Assembly (NCBI GenBank): GCA_022353185.1 | Contig: JAKRWB010000607.1 | Span: 1-17,977 of the forward strand | Origin: ANME-2 cluster archaeon | GTDB lineage: Archaea; Halobacteriota; Methanosarcinia; Methanosarcinales; Methanocomedenaceae | Direction: 5' to 3' | Length of the DNA: 17,977 nt | Shown: positions 13,149 through 17,977 of the stretch, in pieces | How positions within the stretch are numbered: the first letter of the stretch is position 1 | How the letters are laid out: each line of letters begins with the position of its first letter | Position numbers and translations under genes: made by a program | The notes under the pieces: model-generated | Told to the model about the DNA's origin: nothing | Databases searched by the model: none | Seen by the model: the letters and a program-made list of their open reading frames with translations, nothing else

Positions 13149-14540
13149 TCAGCTCAATCTTTCCACCAGCTCATTCATATCCATTCCAACAACCCCTTCT
13201 TCATCCATAAACCTCCGGGCAGCATACGTAAAACCCGCCTTTGAGACCATAACAAAATGCTCCTTTCGCACATCATTATACCAATCCACGAGCGCACGCT
13301 TATCCAGCAATTTCTTTATTTCCTGAACCCCTAAAAGCCGGCTGTTCCATTTTACTTCACCCAGGAGTATCATGTACGGCTTCTCACCGAGAACTGCAAT
13401 ATCTATCTCGTCACCTCTGCGGTTCCACCATGCACCCATTTTGACCGGAGGAAATGGAAGGCCTTCGAACACAATATCCCTTGCAATATCCTCAAATACA
13501 GGACCTATGAACGACTGTAATGAAGCTTTCACCTTTTCGAATATCAGGTCATACTTTCCGGATTCGATGAACGAAAGATTCGGGTTTATGAACCTGAACC
13601 AGAACCGGATCATCTGGTCCTTTATGACATATCTCCCCATTTTCGTTCCTTTGAGAACCGGACCTCTTCGCTCAACAATCTCAAATGTGTTCACAAGGTC
13701 GTGTAAGTAGCGGCTCAGACTCTTCATCTCGATGCCTGTAATGTCTGATATCTCCTTCAGGGTACCCTTGCCAGATGATATTGCCTCAAGCACTGAAAAA
13801 TATGTGGTGTAATTGTTCCCGAACTCGCTTATCAGTATTTGCCTTACCTCATCTTTCAAAACTGCGTTCTCACTCAAAAGAAGTGTCCTTATCACGTCTT
13901 CGTATGTGGTAAGCCCGTAGTCCGCAATCAACTGGTAATATCTTGGTACACCGCCGAAAGTGGAATATAGCGTAACAATATCATCTTCCTGCGTAAATCC
14001 CAGGTCCTTGCATACCTGCCTGGTATATTTGTATGAGAGGGGTTTTAAGTCGATTCGAGCAGTCGCCCTGCCGTAAAGCGGTTCCTTTGCATTGATGAAT
14101 ATCTTCTTCATGAGTCCGATGTAAGAACCCACGAAAACCAACAGGATAGGAGTGTTGTTGTGATGCATGTCCCAGTACTTCTGGAATATGGAAAAGATGG
14201 CAGGGTCAACATATTCGAAATTCTGGAACTCATCGAATACTACACTTATATGATGTTCCTGCGAATATGCGAACAGGAACCTGACAAAATCATCCCAGTT
14301 TGAGAAATCTGGTACAAACCCAGTGAGCTCGTTCTTCAGTATATCTGAAAATTCCCTGAGCAATAGTGGACTTGTCTTTTTACCTACAAAGAAATAGACT
14401 GAATCGAGCGATTCCATCACAAGCCGGGTTTTGCCTACACGCCGTCGTCCAAATAACACAAGCATGTGGGCATGTTTTTTGCTGAGGTCTGCAAGGTCTT
14501 TGATGGCCTGCAGTTCTTTGTTCCTGTTATAGAATTCCAT
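13149..14540 (-). CDS. Archaeal AAA-type ATPase with C-terminal DUF234-like (PD-(D/E)XK-related) domain
   Basis: A 463-residue protein of the large archaeal ATPase family (the COG1672 type). Walker A is LFGRRRVGKTRL (29-40) and Walker B VVFDEFQNF (100-108). A mid-region winged-helix segment, AISSGKGTLKEISDITGIEMKSLSRYLHDLVNTFEIVER (253-291), could bind DNA. The C-terminal part has WWNRRGDEIDIAVLGE (371-386) and ILLGEVKW (391-398). Asp380 and the E-x-K pair Glu395/Lys397 match the layout of a PD-(D/E)XK nuclease site. Many paralogues exist in archaea; their role is not established, and mobile or defence-like behaviour has been suggested. Its ATG is 26 bases from the centre of a large dyad containing the TATA element. 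The gene follows the polyferredoxin on the same strand but seems to have its own promoter. Confidence 0.85.
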   Translation of the reverse strand: MEFYNRNKELQAIKDLADLSKKHAHMLVLFGRRRVGKTRLVMESLDSVYFFVGKKTSPLLLREFSDILKNELTGFVPDFSNWDDFVRFLFAYSQEHHISVVFDEFQNFEYVDPAIFSIFQKYWDMHHNNTPILLVFVGSYIGLMKKIFINAKEPLYGRATARIDLKPLSYKYTRQVCKDLGFTQEDDIVTLYSTFGGVPRYYQLIADYGLTTYEDVIRTLLLSENAVLKDEVRQILISEFGNNYTTYFSVLEAISSGKGTLKEISDITGIEMKSLSRYLHDLVNTFEIVERRGPVLKGTKMGRYVIKDQMIRFWFRFINPNLSFIESGKYDLIFEKVKASLQSFIGPVFEDIARDIVFEGLPFPPVKMGAWWNRRGDEIDIAVLGEKPYMILLGEVKWNSRLLGVQEIKKLLDKRALVDWYNDVRKEHFVMVSKAGFTYAARRFMDEEGVVGMDMNELVERLS

Positions 14541-14545
14541 AGGTT

Positions 14546-14586
14546 ATTATTCTACTTTTTAGTATAATACTGTTTTGTAGAATAAT
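14546..14586 (-). promoter_or_regulatory. 41-bp nested dyad over the promoter of the archaeal ATPase gene
   Basis: Outer arms ATTATTCTAC (14546-14555) and GTAGAATAAT (14577-14586) are perfect complements. Inner arms AGTAT (14561-14565) and ATACT (14567-14571) share exactly the same centre, 14566. The T-rich segments between the arms do not pair. The centre lies 26 bases before the ATG at 14540, so the inner palindrome is probably the TATA box itself and the whole dyad an operator. A terminator for the upstream polyferredoxin gene is an alternative. Confidence 0.6.
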
Positions 14587-14595
14587 GTTAAATAT

Positions 14596-15924
14596 TCACC
14601 CTTCAGGATGTCCCAACTTCTTAACCCTCTTCCTCACCGACCCGCCATGGTTCTTTTCCCACTCGAATCTAACTTTGGCATCCTCTAGCATGGGCAGCAG
14701 GTCGTCCAGCCTGGACCGTATCTCGTCCAGATGTTCGTGCCCCTTGCGGGTGGCTATCTCATGCACCTCCGGGCGTGGGACACCGCCCGCTTCCATCTCT
14801 ATCCTGCGCGCGGTATCGGGTCGAGTACGCTGCCCGGTATAGATAGTATCAATAGCATCATTCCACTGGGCAGACCATGGCAGGTCCCTCACCTGTGTAT
14901 GCTTCACCCCGGTCCGGTCCACATCTATGGCACGGACATGACAGGCTTTCTCACAGGCCCCGCAATAAATACATAAGTCCTTTACCACATCTATCTTCTT
15001 ATCAGGGGGCACGTACCAGGCATGGGCCGGGCACACATTGAAACAGCCATGGCAGCCCATCGGGTCGCATTCGACAAGGTTCTTTTCTATAAGTTCGATA
15101 TCCCCTTCAAAAGGTTTCATAATCTCAACAGCATCATAAGGACATACTTCCCTGCACCAGCCGCACCGGGTGCACTTGTTTTCATCTATTGTAAGGGTAC
15201 CAGATATTAAAGGCACCTCTGCCTCTAGTTTTCCTTTGACCTTGATGGCGCCTTCAGGACAGAAATCCTCACATATCTTACAGTAATCGCATTTGTCCAG
15301 ATCAACAAGCAGGTCCTGGAAAGGCACAGGGTTGTCAGGTGTCGGCTTACGCTCCACCAGTACGAAAGCAGGACACAAAGGCGCGCATAATCCGCAGAAA
15401 TTGCACTTGTCCATATCTACTGAGATCTCGCCATGTTGTCCTTCCTTGAATGGCGCCACCTCTTCCTTGGTGGGAATAGTGAGTTCCAGCTTCATGGCTT
15501 CTTCAGGACATGCTTTCTCGCATAATAAACAGGGCAGGCACTTCTCGTTTATGACCACTTTTGAGTCCAGCCTGGGATAATCTTCCATCTCCAGTATGTC
15601 CTCACCGTCAATGTCCATCTTTAATGCCCTGACCGGACAGAAGGAGGCACACATACCGCAAAAGGTGCATTTTGTCTGGTCGATAATGACCGGAGGTGCA
15701 TCCATACCTGTGGCTATCTCTAACAGGGGGCCTGCTTCGATGGTCTTTACCGGGCATATCTCGATACATATCCCACAGCCATTGCACCGTTTGTAGTCAT
15801 AGTCCAGTGTCTTCTTTGAACCATCAGTGGTCTGGGTGTATATGAAATGGGTATCCTGGATATCCATTTCCACGATGACCTCAAGGCCGCCGTCTACGGG
15901 GTCTGGTTGGGAGTTTCCTGCCAT
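14596..15924 (-). CDS. fwdF: Polyferredoxin with eight [4Fe-4S] motifs, FwdF/FmdF-like
   Basis: A 442-residue iron-sulfur protein with eight cysteine motifs. Six CxxCxxCxxxCP motifs begin at residues 47, 86, 129, 174, 212 and 251. The seventh is expanded (Cys286, 291, 294, 298 in CDPMGCHGCFNVCPAHAW). The eighth begins at 318 and ends in CHV instead of CPV. The DPMGCHGCFNVCPAHAWYVP segment and the count of eight point to the F subunit of tungsten/molybdenum formylmethanofuran dehydrogenase, which carries electrons to the enzyme in the first step of CO2 reduction to methane, or the reverse. No other fwd/fmd subunit is nearby, so a related polyferredoxin is possible. A C-terminal tail of about 100 residues, charged and helical (EHLDEIRSRLDDLLPMLEDA), lacks cysteines. 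Confidence 0.8.
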   Translation of the reverse strand: MAGNSQPDPVDGGLEVIVEMDIQDTHFIYTQTTDGSKKTLDYDYKRCNGCGICIEICPVKTIEAGPLLEIATGMDAPPVIIDQTKCTFCGMCASFCPVRALKMDIDGEDILEMEDYPRLDSKVVINEKCLPCLLCEKACPEEAMKLELTIPTKEEVAPFKEGQHGEISVDMDKCNFCGLCAPLCPAFVLVERKPTPDNPVPFQDLLVDLDKCDYCKICEDFCPEGAIKVKGKLEAEVPLISGTLTIDENKCTRCGWCREVCPYDAVEIMKPFEGDIELIEKNLVECDPMGCHGCFNVCPAHAWYVPPDKKIDVVKDLCIYCGACEKACHVRAIDVDRTGVKHTQVRDLPWSAQWNDAIDTIYTGQRTRPDTARRIEMEAGGVPRPEVHEIATRKGHEHLDEIRSRLDDLLPMLEDAKVRFEWEKNHGGSVRKRVKKLGHPEG

Positions 15925-15950
15925 GTATGGAGTATTAAATAATTTGAAAA

Positions 15951-15962
15951 CTATATATATTT
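15951..15962 (-). promoter_or_regulatory. TATA box of the polyferredoxin gene
   Basis: A strong box, reading AAATATATATAG on the minus strand, lies 27-38 bases before the ATG at 15924. This spacing predicts a leaderless or nearly leaderless transcript. Confidence 0.6.
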
Positions 15963-16121
15963 AGTAGTTAATATGGCATTCAGGGACTAGGTAATTCAGT
16001 ATGACAAATGCTGATGTGGAGAGTAATGATTATGGTCGGCAATTGAGGTGATTTCAAAGGATCCCCCTAACATTGAATGGGTAAATACTAGACGGGATTT
16101 ACAGGATCCTGTGAGCCACTT

Positions 16122-16225
16122 TCAGATACTGTCAATCCTGTCCATTAATTCAGGCAATGCGATTCCAAGTTTAACAATATATCTCGAATAGTGATGATAC
16201 CCACAACAATGTTAAAGAGAAACAT
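16122..16225 (-). pseudogene. Remnant of a CBS-domain gene, frameshifted 3' end
   Basis: On the minus strand from about 16213 the sequence reads NIVVGIITIRDI, a textbook closing strand and helix of a CBS domain. It continues in another frame as IVKLGIALPELMDRIDSI and stops at TGA 16124-16122. Joining the two frames at the ATATATTG stretch gives a smooth CBS C-terminus. Nothing matching precedes it: the intact membrane protein gene ends only two bases before the remnant. The rest of 15963-16121 shows no gene that I can support. Confidence 0.45.
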
Positions 16226-16226
16226 T

Positions 16227-17255
16227 TCAAACCGATAAATCCCTGATAGATTGCACAAGGAGGAATATTCCCAGCGCACCTCCGCCGAACCACATTAAGA
16301 CCATTATTACCAGACCGACATCTGCTGCTGTGAAAATGGCTGACGCAAACGTAAATATCAATGAAAAGAGGACCAGTTTTTTCAATTTGACCGGGCGGGG
16401 CAGGTTGATGGTTTCAGGTATTGTTGCTTTTTTCGACCCATTTACATGCAGGTAAAGGAGCACAAACAGGGCTGCATACATCAACCATATGGTCAATTGC
16501 GGCAGCAGTCCCGGTAGTATATCAAGCCGTATGACTAAACTCATTGTCACATATAATAAAATCAATAACGAAAGGATCACTTTGAACTCCTTATGAGAGG
16601 GAAGAAGCTGACGCAGGGAATACTCTCTCCCTTTCGTGACTTTCCTCCACATGATAATTAACACAATAAGAAATCCTAAGGTTGAAAATCCTGATAACAG
16701 GGAAAGACCCGGAGATGGCGAGTTGCCGCTTTGCAGCATACCTGCCAAAAATGCGAAAAGGGGCACAAAAAGATAGGACCTTCTGGCATTAAGCATCCTT
16801 TTAGCTCTATCGGGCAGGCCGTTTACGATCTCGTTCGAGTTGGATAACAAGTTCTCCCCCACAAATAGGGGGATTATAAATGCCCAGAACGGGTGCCAGA
16901 AGAGCACAAGTACGACGGATTCCACTGCAGCGACCCCGCCCAATAAGAACAGGGGGTCTCCCCAGCTTGGACTCCATAACACTTTGGTGATATATGCCTC
17001 GTACATGCCAAAGATGGTCCCTGCCAAAAAAAGTGTATAGAAGCGGGGCTTGCCGATGTTAAAAACGACGTAGGCCAGCACCAGGATATGAAGGGTATAG
17101 AGTGGTATTATCGCTATAATTCCCCAGGAATTGAAATACGGGAACATATCAGAACCTGAGACCACTTCTGCAAAGAAGACTGATAAAGAACCAAGTATGA
17201 GCCACGAAAATAATTTGATGGATCTTGAAGGTTGCTGATCCATAGGTGTGTCCAT
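16227..17255 (-). CDS. Polytopic membrane protein, function unknown
   Basis: About 342 residues from ATG 17255, with GGTGG six bases upstream; GTG 17264 and ATG 17243 are alternatives. Hydrophobic segments suggest roughly ten transmembrane helices: around LFSWLILGSLSVFFAEVVSG, WGIIAIIPLYTLHILVLAYVV, YTLFLAGTIFGMYEAYI, two in the LFLLGGVAAVESVVLVLFWHP to WAFIIPLFVG region, YLFVPLFAFLAGML, FSTLGFLIVLIIMW, two between FKVILSLLILLYVTMSLVI and TIWLMYAALFVLLYLHV, and two at the C-terminus. Basic loops (RAKRMLNARRSY, RKVTKGREYSLRQ) lie between helices. I do not recognise a family or catalytic motif. The gene starts next to, or overlapping, the stop of a small lipoprotein gene, so the two are probably translated together and may work together at the membrane. 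Confidence 0.75.
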   Translation of the reverse strand: MDTPMDQQPSRSIKLFSWLILGSLSVFFAEVVSGSDMFPYFNSWGIIAIIPLYTLHILVLAYVVFNIGKPRFYTLFLAGTIFGMYEAYITKVLWSPSWGDPLFLLGGVAAVESVVLVLFWHPFWAFIIPLFVGENLLSNSNEIVNGLPDRAKRMLNARRSYLFVPLFAFLAGMLQSGNSPSPGLSLLSGFSTLGFLIVLIIMWRKVTKGREYSLRQLLPSHKEFKVILSLLILLYVTMSLVIRLDILPGLLPQLTIWLMYAALFVLLYLHVNGSKKATIPETINLPRPVKLKKLVLFSLIFTFASAIFTAADVGLVIMVLMWFGGGALGIFLLVQSIRDLSV

Positions 17256-17257
17256 TT

Positions 17258-17449
17258 CTACCACCCCCGGGCAGCTGCTTCAGTTAATGCCAGTCCTAAC
17301 AGACGGTCACCTTTTGCAGGAACAGGGGTGGTACCTTCGGGGGGTTGTTCATCCAGGGTTTGGGTAGGGGTGTCTGAAGTGCAGCCACCGGCCAGAATTA
17401 TGAGAGATATTACTGCAAGTGTATAAAAATACGTACAGCCGTTTTTCAT
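17258..17449 (-). CDS. Small lipoprotein with lipobox, function unknown
   Basis: From ATG 17449 the protein has 63 residues: a basic start (MKNGC), a hydrophobic stretch (TLAVISLIILAGG), a lipobox-like LAGGC with the cysteine at position 23, then a short Thr/Pro/Glu-rich segment (TSDTPTQTLDEQPPEGTT) that looks like an extracellular spacer. It should be a membrane-anchored exported lipoprotein. The start at 17449 is favoured because a TATA element lies at a leaderless distance (about 17475-17483); ATG 17485 would place the start inside that promoter palindrome. The mature part is very short, ending LLGLALTEAAARGW, so the gene could be truncated. Its stop abuts or overlaps the start of the polytopic membrane protein. 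Confidence 0.65.
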   Translation of the reverse strand: MKNGCTYFYTLAVISLIILAGGCTSDTPTQTLDEQPPEGTTPVPAKGDRLLGLALTEAAARGW

Positions 17450-17474
17450 GTATTTTATGTATGACATTGTTTTG

Positions 17475-17493
17475 TATATAGGCATTGCCTATA
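17475..17493 (-). promoter_or_regulatory. Palindrome overlapping the lipoprotein promoter
   Basis: TATAGGCA-T-TGCCTATA (17477-17493) is a perfect palindrome with 8-bp arms and a one-base centre. Its promoter-proximal arm merges with the TATA element of the lipoprotein gene. A dimeric repressor bound here would block TBP. Confidence 0.5.
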
Positions 17494-17977
17494 GGGGGAA
17501 GTGCTCACAGATGATATGGTGTTTATTTCTTCGGGGAGGGGTAGACTATTTACAATTAGTTATATATCCCTGATGATCTGAAGGAGAAGTTGATAGATTG
17601 ACCCGGAAGAAAATCCCCACATTGAAATAATGGTGTAGGGGCTATTTCTGGGTTTAGAGTTGCACTCATGGTTTCTGTGGGTGCTGGATCTGGTTGGGAA
17701 ATTTCTTTACAAATAACTTGATTAATAGGGTGAGATTGTCGGAAAAGCCTGATTTCGAATATTTCAGCTTTACTGTCTAAACTTGGTCGGGCGCAGCATA
17801 GTGATTTAATTTTAACAATATTTCTGGAAGTTTCAATTGTGGCGCTTTTCAGGTACTTTTCCGACAATCTCCAATTAATGAAAGATTAAGAAAAAAAGAT
17901 TTTTTTTATATTTCCACTTGAAATGCAGGGTTTGTAATAATAATCATCATAGTTTTACCCTCAAAATAATTAATATA
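17494..17977. other. Right-edge region without a supported gene, containing an inverted-repeat element
   Basis: I see no convincing gene here. A minus-strand open frame at 17556-17867 has a TTG start inside the inverted repeat, no ribosome binding site and low-complexity composition, so I do not call it. A TATA-like element (GTTATATATCC, 17558-17568) could act on either strand and might be a second promoter for the lipoprotein gene. Confidence 0.4.
17732..17871. repeat. Perfect 16-bp inverted repeat flanking about 108 bp
   Basis: GAGATTGTCGGAAAAG (17732-17747) is matched in inverted orientation by CTTTTCCGACAATCTC (17856-17871). Similarity extends outside (ATTAAT near both ends) and inside (CCTGA) with small gaps, so the related ends span roughly 35 bp. 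The element could be a miniature transposable element or a degraded insertion-sequence end pair. Confidence 0.55.

Noticed and set aside
17556..17867. A 103-codon minus-strand open frame near the right edge
   Set aside because: TTG start lies within the inverted repeat, no ribosome binding site, no recognisable domain; more likely non-coding or relic sequence.

Overview
The window is archaeal, and most likely from a member of the Methanosarcinales (methanogens or the related anaerobic methane oxidisers). The evidence is the C-terminal half of a proteasome-activating nucleotidase, a TATA-binding protein with two canonical imperfect repeats, Bud32, an archaeal SecG/Sec61-beta, an AK6-type adenylate kinase, a polar-lipid CDP-alcohol transferase, and a polyferredoxin with eight [4Fe-4S] motifs that looks like the FwdF/FmdF subunit of formylmethanofuran dehydrogenase. 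Many genes have a TATA box about 25-30 bp before the start codon, as archaeal leaderless genes do. The sequence cannot fix the genus.

Layout. 1-1233 (+): the end of pan, then a small membrane protein whose frame is broken at a run of nine T, then a Roadblock/LC7 protein. 1442-4882 (+): a tight unit argD, hisC, AK6 kinase and CDP-alcohol phosphatidyltransferase, with a 4-base overlap at each of its three junctions and a candidate palindromic operator in front. 4890-5411 (-): a nitroreductase. 5587-6470 (+): tbp and a small CxxC protein. 6569-7162 (-): a winged-helix protein with a Q/T/P-rich linker. 7163-7641 is a long divergent intergenic region full of TTCAC/GTGAA motifs. 7714-10412 (+): amidohydrolase, universal stress protein, four-CBS protein and a TTG-started secG that is easily missed. 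10523-15924 (-): XTP/dITP pyrophosphatase, stand-alone Bud32, a HerA-like ATPase, an archaeal ATPase with a PD-(D/E)XK-like C-terminus, and the polyferredoxin. 15925-17977: a CBS-domain remnant, a polytopic membrane protein, a small lipoprotein, and a non-coding stretch holding a perfect 16-bp inverted repeat.

Most genes are core housekeeping: proteolysis, transcription, amino-acid and lipid synthesis, protein export, nucleotide-pool cleaning, tRNA modification and C1 metabolism. I did not find a complete, clearly new multi-gene system. The points most worth a second look are the broken membrane protein/Roadblock pair, Bud32 without its usual Kae1 partner, a 41-bp dyad centred on the promoter of the archaeal ATPase, several promoter-overlapping palindromes, and the inverted-repeat element near the right edge.
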